The position numbers and the translations under genes are program-made. This document shows, piece by piece, positions 7,371 to 15,602 of a stretch of DNA of 64,000 nt. The notes under the pieces were generated by a model, which made no database searches, was not told the DNA's origin, and saw only the letters and a program-made list of their open reading frames with translations. Source of the stretch: CAYRQP01 sp964426545 (GTDB lineage: Bacteria; Fermentibacterota; Fermentibacteria; Fermentibacterales; JCC-6); NCBI GenBank assembly GCA_964426545.1, contig CAYRQP010000004.1, forward strand, positions 62,001-126,000. Direction: 5' to 3'. Every line of letters starts with the position of its first letter. The stretch's first letter is position 1.

Positions 7371-9295
7371 TTGTATCTGCGACAGGACTAGGTGTGTCTT
7401 TCGGGGCGGACGACATCTTCAGCGGTTTGAATTTTAGTATCAACAGGGGAGACAGAACCGCCCTGGTTGGAGTAAACGGAGCGGGGAAGACTACACTTCT
7501 GAGGGTACTTGCAGGAGAACTCGAACCATCACAGGGGGCTGTTCATTTCAGCGGGAATGCACGAATAGCATATCTGCCGCAACAGATGAACACCTTTCTC
7601 GAAGGACCATTATTGAAAGCCGTGTGTGCGGGCGCGGGCGATGCTTCAGACGCTTTGGCAAGAATGGATCAACTCCACAGGAAAATGGCAACTTCCGATA
7701 AACATGAAACAGAAAAGTTATTCTCGGAACTTGAGAAGACACATGATGTAATAGATTCCAGCGATGCATTCAACATACAGACACGGGCAGAGAAAATTCT
7801 TGGCGGGCTGGGCTTCAGAGAAACAGAACTTGAAAAGCCACTCGAAGAATTCTCCGGCGGCTGGAGAATGCGTGCTCAGTTGGCATCACTGTTACTTGCA
7901 GACCCGGAGCTTCTTCTAATGGATGAACCGACAAACCACCTCGATCTGGAAGCAAGGATTTGGCTCGAAGAGTATCTGCAGAAGTTCAATGGAGGAGTAT
8001 GGATTATTTCCCATGACCCGGGATTTCTGGACAGAATTGTGACCGAAATCCGTGAAATCGAATTTGGAGAAATGCTCACGTGGTCGGGCAACTTCACATT
8101 TTATGAGAAGAAAAAGAGTGAAGGTATTCACCTTCGGGATAAACAGGCAAAACACCAGGCACAGCAGATAGATAGAATGAAGAGATTCATAAAGCGCTTC
8201 AAGGCGACAGAAAGCAAACGTTTTCAGGTGCGCAGCAGGGAGAAGATGCTTGAGAAAATGGAGTTAGTTCAAACCCACCGTAACCCCGCACACATAAGAC
8301 TCCGCTTTCCAACTCCGCCGAGAAGCGGGGAAATAGTTGCTGTATTGGAAGACATATCGAAAGAATATGACAAACTGATATTCAGTGATGTTGATCTGAC
8401 GGTCTCTAAAGGAGAACGGCTTGGAATAGTGGGGAGGAACGGCGAGGGAAAATCAACCCTGTCCAGAATATTAGCAGAAGCAGAAGAACCGTCGGGTGGT
8501 TCTCTAAAGATTGGTTCGGGCGTTGTCACCGGCTTCTATTCCCAGGATTCAGACAGGGAAGTAAGGGATAGTGTAAGTGTGCTGGAGTATCTGTCATCGA
8601 CAGCACCTGCAAAGAGTGAAAAAGATCTGAGAAATGTTCTCGGCAGGTTCCTTTTTACAGGGGATGATGCATTCAAGAAGGTAAGTGTACTGTCCGGCGG
8701 GGAGCGAAGTCGGTTGGAACTGGCTGTACTGCTTCTGCAGCCCATAAACTTCCTGATCCTCGACGAGCCCACCAATCATCTCGACATAATTTCAAGGAGG
8801 GTGCTTATAGAAGCACTCGAAGAATACACGGGAACGCTGGTTATTGTGAGTCATGACGAACAACTGCTTTCCGCACTGGCAGATAAAGTAATAGAAGTTT
8901 CATCCGGGTCAGTCAGACCTTTTTTGGGCGGCTTCAATAACTATCTGGAGAAGAAACAGGAGGAAATCAGACAGCGGCTAAATCAGGGGAAGACATCACC
9001 TTCTAAAGTTTCGGCAAAAGAAAAGAAGAGAGAAAAGAAGCGTAAGGAAGCTGCACTTAGAAAAAAAGAATATGCAAAAAGGTCTGAGTTATACACGAGA
9101 CTCCACCGCATAGAAGAAAAACTTGCCCCGCTGGAAAAGAGGAAAGCCGAACTCGAAAAGCTGCTTTCGACTCCATCTGTACTGGAAGACGGGCAAAAAG
9201 TGATGTCACTCCAGCAGGAGCACTCCTATATCAGTCAGCAGATAGAAGAATACCAGACTTTATGGGAGAAAACTGTAGAAGAAAGTGAAATCTAA
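7367..9295 (+). CDS. ABC-F family ATPase (ribosome-associated)
   Basis: 642 residues, start GTG overlapping the previous stop. Two ABC cassettes without membrane helices: first Walker A GVNGAGKTT (about 30-38), signature FSGGWRMR and Walker B LLLMDEPTNHLD; second Walker A GRNGEGKST, signature LSGGERSR and Walker B FLILDEPTNHLD. The inter-cassette linker is the P-site-tRNA interaction motif region (charged, 240-300), and a Lys/Glu-rich coiled coil (540-640) ends the protein, as in Uup. ABC-F proteins act on the ribosome to resolve stalled or non-canonical states. Uup/YdiF-like is the best match; the exact subfamily is unsure. Confidence 0.9.
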   Translation: MIVSATGLGVSFGADDIFSGLNFSINRGDRTALVGVNGAGKTTLLRVLAGELEPSQGAVHFSGNARIAYLPQQMNTFLEGPLLKAVCAGAGDASDALARMDQLHRKMATSDKHETEKLFSELEKTHDVIDSSDAFNIQTRAEKILGGLGFRETELEKPLEEFSGGWRMRAQLASLLLADPELLLMDEPTNHLDLEARIWLEEYLQKFNGGVWIISHDPGFLDRIVTEIREIEFGEMLTWSGNFTFYEKKKSEGIHLRDKQAKHQAQQIDRMKRFIKRFKATESKRFQVRSREKMLEKMELVQTHRNPAHIRLRFPTPPRSGEIVAVLEDISKEYDKLIFSDVDLTVSKGERLGIVGRNGEGKSTLSRILAEAEEPSGGSLKIGSGVVTGFYSQDSDREVRDSVSVLEYLSSTAPAKSEKDLRNVLGRFLFTGDDAFKKVSVLSGGERSRLELAVLLLQPINFLILDEPTNHLDIISRRVLIEALEEYTGTLVIVSHDEQLLSALADKVIEVSSGSVRPFLGGFNNYLEKKQEEIRQRLNQGKTSPSKVSAKEKKREKKRKEAALRKKEYAKRSELYTRLHRIEEKLAPLEKRKAELEKLLSTPSVLEDGQKVMSLQQEHSYISQQIEEYQTLWEKTVEESEI

Positions 9296-9324
9296 ATTTC
9301 GACAGATTATGTCCTTAGGCGGAG

Positions 9325-10596
9325 TTAGTCCAAATCCAAAATAACAAGAGTCTCTTGAACAATTTCCTGCATGGTTAATACCCTTGTATTCAAACCATTG
9401 ATAACCCCGGCTCTGGATGCCGCATTGGCAGGAATCGAACCGGATGGCGGATTTAGACAGAACCTTCTCAAAGCATCCAGAAACAATTCCCCCAATTCGT
9501 AATCATTGATAAGTTCCGGATCTTCAGGAAGAACCCATACAGTTATTTCTCCGGAACCGTTAGTCCTTATATCATAGGAGAAATTTATGCCCATATCCGG
9601 CAGAACAAAATTGCCGATTATTCTGTTGAAAAGAGATGCCATTACCATTGCCGTCTGAGAAGAAGAAGCCCTTCCGGGGAGAGTTATCTGCACAAGGCCG
9701 GGAAGGTTTCCGGGAATGCTGCGCAAATAGTCAGTGCTTCCTGCAGAAGACGGAACACTCACTGTGAAATCTGAGGAATAAGGGGGATTGAGCGGACCTT
9801 CTGCTGTCCACGGAAACTCAGTATCATCGCTTCCACCGCCTCTGAACCAGGCAAGGTAGTCTCCATCATCCGAAAGAGGATAAAGAGTGGTAATTAAACT
9901 GTCCACAGTATCGAAGACAATTCCCCATTCCCGCTGATAGAAAGAATCAGTCGGTACGGACTCCACAATGATATTACTAAGATTCGACGGGAAATTTCCA
10001 AGTACCGATGAAACCACAACTTCCAGGGAGTGGTTACCCACAGGAATTACTTCAGTACCTACTCCCCGCCATGCCATTCCTGAAAAACGTTCGGAAGCAT
10101 CAGGGTCATTCCAGAGAAATACTGAACTGCTCTGTGATGTGCTTACGATAAGCGAATCGGATTCCCCTGCCAGAAAAGCACTTGTTCGCAGAGGAAGTTC
10201 TGTCAAAGCCCCGCCGCCTTCTCTTGAAAAGACAAGTATAACAGACGGACAATCTCCAAGTGCTTCTAAACCAAGATATTCAGCCCACAGGTTGCCGTCC
10301 GAGACCCCGGAGACTCCAGCAAGTTCTTCTGCAATTATCTGAATGTCATCAGCGGTTCCGGGGGGGGAAATAATCACATAACCGGCCCATGCCGTTCTTC
10401 CAACCATCATCCCGCGACATCCGTAAGTCCAGAAAACTTCGCGAAGGTCATCAGTCATGCCTTCCCAGGGCATCCCGGGGAGAAGGCCGTCTTCCATCAT
10501 AACTACCGTAACATCCGCACCGGCACCATCTATCTGAGGAAGATTGCAAATTTGAGGAGTAGAGGACAGCAAAAGAGTAAGAATTAATATTGTCAT
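9325..10596 (-). CDS. Exported protein of unknown function
   Basis: 423 residues. Residues 1-13 are a short hydrophobic export segment. The rest is acidic with many Ser/Gly turns and alternating hydrophobic strands. A C-terminal part (GLVQITLPGRASSSQTAMVMASLFNRII...) faintly recalls the non-catalytic half of M16 peptidases, but no HxxEH zinc motif is present, so I do not assign it. Its ATG overlaps the stop of the small lipoprotein gene (ATGA). It is the last gene of the DUF3160 operon. Confidence 0.55.
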   Translation of the reverse strand: MTILILTLLLSSTPQICNLPQIDGAGADVTVVMMEDGLLPGMPWEGMTDDLREVFWTYGCRGMMVGRTAWAGYVIISPPGTADDIQIIAEELAGVSGVSDGNLWAEYLGLEALGDCPSVILVFSREGGGALTELPLRTSAFLAGESDSLIVSTSQSSSVFLWNDPDASERFSGMAWRGVGTEVIPVGNHSLEVVVSSVLGNFPSNLSNIIVESVPTDSFYQREWGIVFDTVDSLITTLYPLSDDGDYLAWFRGGGSDDTEFPWTAEGPLNPPYSSDFTVSVPSSAGSTDYLRSIPGNLPGLVQITLPGRASSSQTAMVMASLFNRIIGNFVLPDMGINFSYDIRTNGSGEITVWVLPEDPELINDYELGELFLDALRRFCLNPPSGSIPANAASRAGVINGLNTRVLTMQEIVQETLVILDLD

Positions 10597-10793
10597 TGGA
10601 TGTCTCCTAATACTTTTTCAGTTTCCTGAATCTGGTCATTCAAATCCCGAACAGCCTCTCTGGCTCTGTCAGGTGTTCCCATAATTACATCGACAGTTTC
10701 TTCGACACTCATTGTTTCATCGGACCCGCTGCCACATGCAGAGATAAGAATGAGAACAGAGAGAGAAAAAACTAATTTTGATAGACTCATCAT
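10593..10793 (-). CDS. Small lipoprotein
   Basis: 66 residues. The signal peptide ends in a lipobox (LISAC, Cys about 20), so the mature protein is a lipid-anchored peptide of about 46 residues. It is acidic and predicted helical (VRDLNDQIQETEKVL could form a short coiled coil). A second ATG at 10790 is an equally good start. It sits 17 bp after the DUF3160 gene and overlaps the next gene by 4 bp. Function unknown. Confidence 0.6.
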   Translation of the reverse strand: MMSLSKLVFSLSVLILISACGSGSDETMSVEETVDVIMGTPDRAREAVRDLNDQIQETEKVLGDIQ

Positions 10794-10810
10794 AGTCCTT
10801 TCGGGTATTT

Positions 10811-12955
10811 CTAGTCAGCGGTGCTCCACCAGGGAGGTTCGGGCTTCCCATTATAAAAAGATTCGCGCCACTGTGTATCTGTCATTCTCTGTGAAATGGG
10901 AACCGTGAATTCATAATAACTAAGAACCGGACCGGCGGCAATCTCCAGATTTCCATCCGGTCTTGGAAACACCACAAACATCAAATCGAGGTCACCTGAA
11001 GCGACTTCGAGAACTTCTCCCGTATTCTGGTCGGTATGAACATCGGCTATGAGGGCCGCTTCCATTCCGGTTTCGCTGTCCTCACCGCCGGTAGCAATTT
11101 CATCCAGCAGAGCGGGTAGGGAACCAAGAAAGAACACCTGTTCATCCGTTAGTTCGCCGCCTTCCAGTTCTGCAATTGAAATATCCCGCAGTGCAGTTGT
11201 AAAGTCGATTGTGCTGGCTATGTCATACCGCATCTGATTATCAAGCATATCCTGTTCTTCGAGTACAGTCTCAATCATGGTAAGCATCAGAATCAGTTCA
11301 TGATATACATCTGGAAGCGGTTCGACAAAACCAATCGACGGTTTAATGTCTGCGGGAGGCATTGCGACAAGCTGTGCCGTATAACTCTGTTTTGCATAGA
11401 GAATAGTGTCGTGTCTGAGCATTGCCCAGGAAGCAAGAAAAGAAGTAAGCTGCTTCACACTCCACGCAGGGACAGTCATAAATGTAGGATAACCGACTTC
11501 CCGTGTTTCGAAGAGCATTGTAAGGGTGTTCATCCACGCCATATACAGAGTAGAATGCCACTCATCGAAGGTAATGTTGTCAATTTCATTTTCTATGGTA
11601 TTCAAGTTATCAGCATAATTTGCGTAGGAAAACGCTCCATTTTCTTCGAGCAGACGGCAGGCAAGATCGCTGCCTAAAGCTCCCGCTATATCCAAACCGG
11701 TTGGCATTGTTCTGTATTCGGTGATCGAGTTTGCCCCTACTACGGGATATACAAGAGAAGAAAAAATATCAGCATCGAGAGTGTATCGTTGTCCCAGGAG
11801 CCGGAAGCCGCGAGTTTTAGTGAGGAGAGATAATTCCGACTCATCCGGATAAACACCGGCTTCTCCTGTACCGCTATAAATTGACGGACTCGGATAAAGA
11901 GAATCGATGAGAGTACAGAAATTTCCATAAAAACGGGAATCGAGTAAATAGGGACTCACACCCTCCATACCGCTAAGTGAACCTACCCCACGTAGGTACT
12001 GCGGAACAGAAAGGTCATCCGAAAAACCACTGAATAGCGCAGTAGTTGAGTAGATTTCATACCAGACATCCTTTAGGGTTCTTTCACCCGGAGCATCGGT
12101 TGTCATATCTACGGCAATAGCTGCAGCAGCAAGAGTATGTTCTTCGGCTCTGTCGGCAGAAACAAGATAAGGTGCATCCGGACCAAATGGTTCTCCCCCT
12201 TCGAGAATGAATGTCATTCTACCGAGCCACATCGATGCAAGGAAGTAGTTTTCAAGTTTCTCATCTCCTGAATAATGCCCACGGGGGATGTACTGAGAAT
12301 AATCTTCTGCATATCCGAAAATGGGGCTCGCGGCAAAACCACCATGCGCACGAATCAGAGCCAGTTCTTCATTTACATTATCCGCGATAAAGGCATCCGG
12401 CTCGAATGATGAATCGAGCAGGCAGGCAGCGACAGCCAGATAAGAAGCCGAAAGAGCGTCATTGCGGGTTACAGCTAGGGGATAAAGGTGGTTTAAAAGA
12501 ATACTCAAATCATTAAAAAGGTATGTTCGCTCGAGGTAAACAAGGGTTCTGTCGAAAATCAGGTGAAATGTATGCAGCACGATTCCCGAAGAAATAAAGA
12601 ATGGTATATCATCGTTTCTGACTCTGCGGAACGCATCAGCCGGTTCATCTCCGAGCAACACGCGCCTGTCCAGAGCAAATCCCTGAGAAAGAAGCAGGGT
12701 AGGTAATTCCGCAAAGGGATAGAATTCGAGGACAGCATCCGAGTTCAGAATACTCTGTGTATTAAGGGGAAGGCTGTATGCAGGCATCGATGGCGTGAAA
12801 GCGGGACACTCTTCTAAAGTAAAATTAAAGCAGATGTCACTATCAGGAAAAGAAAAATTAACATCCGCATCGACAGGAACTGGTGAAGTAGTGGTGTCAT
12901 TAGCGCAACTCATAGTCATAATCAGGCATAAAGCAACAAATAGTAAACGGTGCAT
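10811..12955 (-). CDS. DUF3160-family lipoprotein
   Basis: 714 residues from the ATG at 12955 (AAGGG ribosome-binding site upstream; longer starts have none). The N-terminus MHRLLFVALCLIMTMSC is a lipoprotein signal with Cys17. The body matches the DUF3160 pattern as I know it: an early FISSGIVLHTFHLIFDRTLVYLE block, a long alpha-helical middle, GESEG-like loops, and a late DVHTDQNTGEVLEVASGDLDLMFV segment. DUF3160 proteins are large cell-surface proteins of unknown function seen in several anaerobic candidate phyla. First gene of a three-gene lipoprotein/export operon. Confidence 0.75.
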   Translation of the reverse strand: MHRLLFVALCLIMTMSCANDTTTSPVPVDADVNFSFPDSDICFNFTLEECPAFTPSMPAYSLPLNTQSILNSDAVLEFYPFAELPTLLLSQGFALDRRVLLGDEPADAFRRVRNDDIPFFISSGIVLHTFHLIFDRTLVYLERTYLFNDLSILLNHLYPLAVTRNDALSASYLAVAACLLDSSFEPDAFIADNVNEELALIRAHGGFAASPIFGYAEDYSQYIPRGHYSGDEKLENYFLASMWLGRMTFILEGGEPFGPDAPYLVSADRAEEHTLAAAAIAVDMTTDAPGERTLKDVWYEIYSTTALFSGFSDDLSVPQYLRGVGSLSGMEGVSPYLLDSRFYGNFCTLIDSLYPSPSIYSGTGEAGVYPDESELSLLTKTRGFRLLGQRYTLDADIFSSLVYPVVGANSITEYRTMPTGLDIAGALGSDLACRLLEENGAFSYANYADNLNTIENEIDNITFDEWHSTLYMAWMNTLTMLFETREVGYPTFMTVPAWSVKQLTSFLASWAMLRHDTILYAKQSYTAQLVAMPPADIKPSIGFVEPLPDVYHELILMLTMIETVLEEQDMLDNQMRYDIASTIDFTTALRDISIAELEGGELTDEQVFFLGSLPALLDEIATGGEDSETGMEAALIADVHTDQNTGEVLEVASGDLDLMFVVFPRPDGNLEIAAGPVLSYYEFTVPISQRMTDTQWRESFYNGKPEPPWWSTAD

Positions 12956-13051
12956 TTCATTTCCCTTCGGATAATTTGATATATCTTGGTAATATAACAA
13001 TCCGACTTGACTGAGGAACCATTCTTTACAATACTTCGCTTCCAATCTTGC

Positions 13052-13145
13052 GGAGAGGTGGCCGAGTTGGCTTAAGGCGTACGCCTGCTAAGCGTATGAG
13101 GCGTTTATAGCGTCTCCGAGGGTTCAAATCCCTCCCTCTCCGCCA
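13052..13145 (+). tRNA. tRNA-Ser(GCU)
   Basis: The acceptor arms GGAGAGG (13052-13058) and CCTCTCC (13135-13141) pair fully, followed by discriminator G and an encoded CCA (13143-13145). The anticodon stem TACGC/GCGTA closes the loop CTGCTAA, giving anticodon GCU (reads AGC/AGU). A long variable arm (13100-13118) is typical of class II serine tRNAs, and the T arm GAGGG-TTCAAAT-CCCTC is standard. Confidence 0.95.
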
Positions 13146-13149
13146 TATA

Positions 13150-13182
13150 TTCGGGGTCGGACTTAGAACCCAACGTTTGTGA
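13150..13182 (+). repeat. 33-bp inverted repeat, left copy
   Basis: This 33-bp sequence starts 4 bp after the tRNA-Ser 3' end and is matched perfectly, in reverse complement, at 14963-14995. The core reads GGGGTCGGACTTAGAACCC. The pair encloses the glycosyltransferase and cupin genes. Confidence 0.85.
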
Positions 13183-13358
13183 AAAACGAAAACAATTAAT
13201 AAAAAGCCCAAAGTGTTCTTCCCATTGCATTCCGTAGATGTTGGATCTATGCGATTAGTGAACCGGTCTCTTATCCTCTCTGTCTTGATAATGCAATATT
13301 GCAGTTCTACAACTTCTTCAGTATTTAATTATGGTTACACAAATACTCTAGCAAAGGA

Positions 13359-14474
13359 ATGAACATCAAAAGGATTGCTCTCAATTGGCTGGCATTCGAA
13401 TCGAAATACACAGGTGCGGCACGCAGGGCATTTGAACTTCACAGGCGATTATCTTCTGATTTAAAGATTTCTGCATATGTCACAGGCGGGTTTCCCGATG
13501 ATTGGCGGGAGTCTCTTCCGGAAATCGAATTCATAGAGATAGTAGGCGAAAGAAATTTTCTGTCCCGAATAAATGAAGGACAGTCCCAGTGGTGGAAACA
13601 TCAACTCGAAAGAGCAGATTGCGGCCTTTGGGTGACTGATACCCTTCCTGTTATCAGATTTGGAGACATTAAGACATGTATTACTGTTCATGATTTGCGC
13701 TTCCTAGAAGATCGTTCTTACATGAGTCTGAAACGATACATACTGATGAAAGCCACTATGAAAAACTCATTAAAAAGAGCAGATGCTGTTATAGCTGTAT
13801 CGAAGTATGGTGGGGAAGGTATTTTAGAGAATTATCCGGCCACTTCCGGCAAGATACACATCATTGCCAACGCTGTAGAATCCAATATGGGATCTGCGAA
13901 GAGTACTGAAGAGACACTCCCTGCAATATCAAAGCCGTATATCCTTTCCGTTGGCCATTTAGAAAAGAGAAAAAACCAGGATTCGCTGATTCGAGCGTTT
14001 TCGATCATATCGGGCGATTGGGACGGGGTACTGGTGCTTGCCGGAAAAGACATTGGATACGGCAGGGAACTGGAAGCAATAGCCGAAAAATTGGGACTGA
14101 GTAACAGAATATTGTTTACAGGGGTTCTTTCTCAACCAGAACTTCTCTCTTTTTATGAGAACTGTGAACTGGTCGTTTGTCCATCTCTGATGGAAGGTTT
14201 TGGGATGACTGTACTTGAGGGCATGGCAATGGAAAAACCTGTCATAGCATCTGATATTCCCGCCCATGCTGAAGTCGCAGGAGATGCATCTCTCCTTGTG
14301 CATGCTGCTGACAATATGGTGAATGGACTGGCAAAAACAATAGTGATGGTTCTGAAGAACAGTGATATTCAAAATTTTCTCATTAGAAAAGGCAAAGAAA
14401 GAATTCAGTTGTACACATGGGAGAAGTCAGCGTCATTACTTGAAAGTCTCTATAGAAGTCTTCTTTGTGATTGA
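13359..14474 (+). CDS. GT4-family glycosyltransferase
   Basis: 371 residues, GT-B fold. The C-terminal half has the GT4 hallmarks: LSVGHLEKRKNQDSLIRAF (nucleotide-sugar domain start, about residue 198) and the EGFGMTVLEGMA E-x7-E motif near residue 280, followed by PVIASDIPAHAEVAGDA. The N-terminal half binds acceptor. It probably transfers a hexose during surface-glycan synthesis. It is isolated from the main polysaccharide locus and lies inside the segment bounded by the 33-bp inverted repeats. The AAAGGA upstream directly abuts the ATG, an unusually short spacing. Confidence 0.85.
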   Translation: MNIKRIALNWLAFESKYTGAARRAFELHRRLSSDLKISAYVTGGFPDDWRESLPEIEFIEIVGERNFLSRINEGQSQWWKHQLERADCGLWVTDTLPVIRFGDIKTCITVHDLRFLEDRSYMSLKRYILMKATMKNSLKRADAVIAVSKYGGEGILENYPATSGKIHIIANAVESNMGSAKSTEETLPAISKPYILSVGHLEKRKNQDSLIRAFSIISGDWDGVLVLAGKDIGYGRELEAIAEKLGLSNRILFTGVLSQPELLSFYENCELVVCPSLMEGFGMTVLEGMAMEKPVIASDIPAHAEVAGDASLLVHAADNMVNGLAKTIVMVLKNSDIQNFLIRKGKERIQLYTWEKSASLLESLYRSLLCD

Positions 14475-14586
14475 AACTTTTGAATATTGTCACACAGAAT
14501 AGAAAGTTGGCGGAGTTTGTTCCACTAACTTGAAAACTGTGCCATGATGCTTTCGGGATAAGGCACCATGGCATTCGTGTTCCCGT

Positions 14587-14925
14587 TTAAAGCAGAATAG
14601 TTTTCCCTGTCGGATTCGGCAGTTTCACAACAAGCACGCGCAGAACAGAATCACTTTCATTATACCAGCAGTGGGGGATTTCCTTCGGACTGTCAATCAC
14701 TGTGTCTTGAGTGACGGTCTCCGTTTCATCGCCGACTTCGACGATTCCGGTACCTTCGAGTACATAAAAGAACACATCCACCGGAGTTATGTGCCTGATG
14801 AGTTTCTCTCCGGGCTGAAGTGTGATAACACTTGAAAGTGCAAATTCACTTTCATATACGCGTCTTACGTCTATGCCATGCGGATTCTTGGCATTTGGCT
14901 GCTCTGACATTCTTCTCGTATTCAT
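14587..14925 (-). CDS. Small cupin-domain protein
   Basis: 112 residues. Single cupin barrel: motif 1 HITPVDVFFYVLEGTGIVEVGDE (about 45-67) and motif 2 SPKEIPHCWYNESDS (about 79-93). One His and one Glu of the usual metal set are visible; metal binding is therefore plausible. Such small cupins often sense or detoxify in stress settings. It is the only other gene within the 33-bp inverted-repeat segment and precedes rubrerythrin on the opposite side of the right repeat. Function unassigned. Confidence 0.75.
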   Translation of the reverse strand: MNTRRMSEQPNAKNPHGIDVRRVYESEFALSSVITLQPGEKLIRHITPVDVFFYVLEGTGIVEVGDETETVTQDTVIDSPKEIPHCWYNESDSVLRVLVVKLPNPTGKTILL

Positions 14926-14962
14926 AACACCACCTTGTCGTTTTATTATACAGATACAACTA

Positions 14963-14995
14963 TCACAAACGTTGGGTTCTAAGTCCGACCCCGAA
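14963..14995 (-). repeat. 33-bp inverted repeat, right copy
   Basis: Perfect reverse complement of 13150-13182. It ends 2 bp beyond the rubrerythrin stop codon (TAG at 15000-14998) and lies upstream of the cupin start. Confidence 0.85.
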
Positions 14996-14997
14996 GA

Positions 14998-15543
14998 CTA
15001 GCCGAAGTAACGGTCGAGAAGCCCCTTGAAAGCCTTGCCGTGGCGGGCTTCGTCTTTGCACATCTCGTGAACGGTGTCGTGGATGGCATCGTAACCCAGT
15101 TTCTTGGCTTTCGTGGCGATATCCTTCTTACCTCTGCAGGCACCGAATTCAGCTTCCACCCGTACGCGAAGATTTTCTTTCGTGTCAGCAACAACGACCT
15201 CACCGAGAAGTTCTGCAAATTTAGCAGCGTGTTCCGCTTCCTCGAAAGCTATCCTCTTATAGGCTTCTGCAACTTCAGGATATCCTTCTCTGTCAGCCTG
15301 ACGGCTCATTGCGAGATACATTCCGACTTCAGTGCATTCACCCTTAAAATTAGCCTGTAGTCCTGCGATTATCTCCTCATCGACACCTTTAGCAACACCG
15401 ATGACATGTTCATCTGCCCAGACCCTGTCAGTTTCACTCTGAAGGACGAATTTCTCCTTCGGTGCTCCGCATTGAGGACACTTCTCAGGGGGTTCGTCTC
15501 CTTCATGTACATAACCGCATACAGTGCATACCCATTTTTTCAT
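14998..15543 (-). CDS. Reverse-type rubrerythrin (N-terminal rubredoxin domain)
   Basis: 181 residues. A rubredoxin-like Fe(Cys)4 site with Cys6, Cys9, Cys22 and Cys25 sits at the N-terminus, followed by a four-helix ferritin-like diiron domain with FKGECTE and FEEAEHAAKFAE ExxH motifs and DEARHGKAF near the end. This domain order (rubredoxin first) is that of the reverse rubrerythrins of strict anaerobes, which reduce hydrogen peroxide to water using NADH-derived electrons. Strong SD (AAGGAG) just upstream. It follows hcp by 59 bp on the same strand, separated by a strong hairpin. Confidence 0.93.
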   Translation of the reverse strand: MKKWVCTVCGYVHEGDEPPEKCPQCGAPKEKFVLQSETDRVWADEHVIGVAKGVDEEIIAGLQANFKGECTEVGMYLAMSRQADREGYPEVAEAYKRIAFEEAEHAAKFAELLGEVVVADTKENLRVRVEAEFGACRGKKDIATKAKKLGYDAIHDTVHEMCKDEARHGKAFKGLLDRYFG

Positions 15544-15562
15544 CGTTCTCTCCTTTTCTAGC

Positions 15563-15588
15563 GGGGGAGAGAAGAACTTCCCTCCCCC
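15563..15588 (-). promoter_or_regulatory. Intercistronic hairpin between hcp and rubrerythrin
   Basis: GGGGGAG (15563-15569) pairs with CTCCCCC (15582-15588), and inside it GAAG pairs with CTTC around a two-base loop, with one mismatch between. The hairpin lies between the hcp stop and the rubrerythrin SD with no T-tract. It may terminate part of the hcp transcript, or protect an RNA end. Confidence 0.55.
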
Positions 15589-15602
15589 CGGACGGATTTA
15601 TG

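Noticed and set aside
9325..10596. M16-type zinc peptidase
   Set aside because: General strand pattern is faintly similar, but the HxxEH motif is missing.
13052..14995. tRNA-Ser as integration site of a genomic island
   Set aside because: No direct repeat of the tRNA 3' end and no integrase were seen; only an inverted repeat pair is present.
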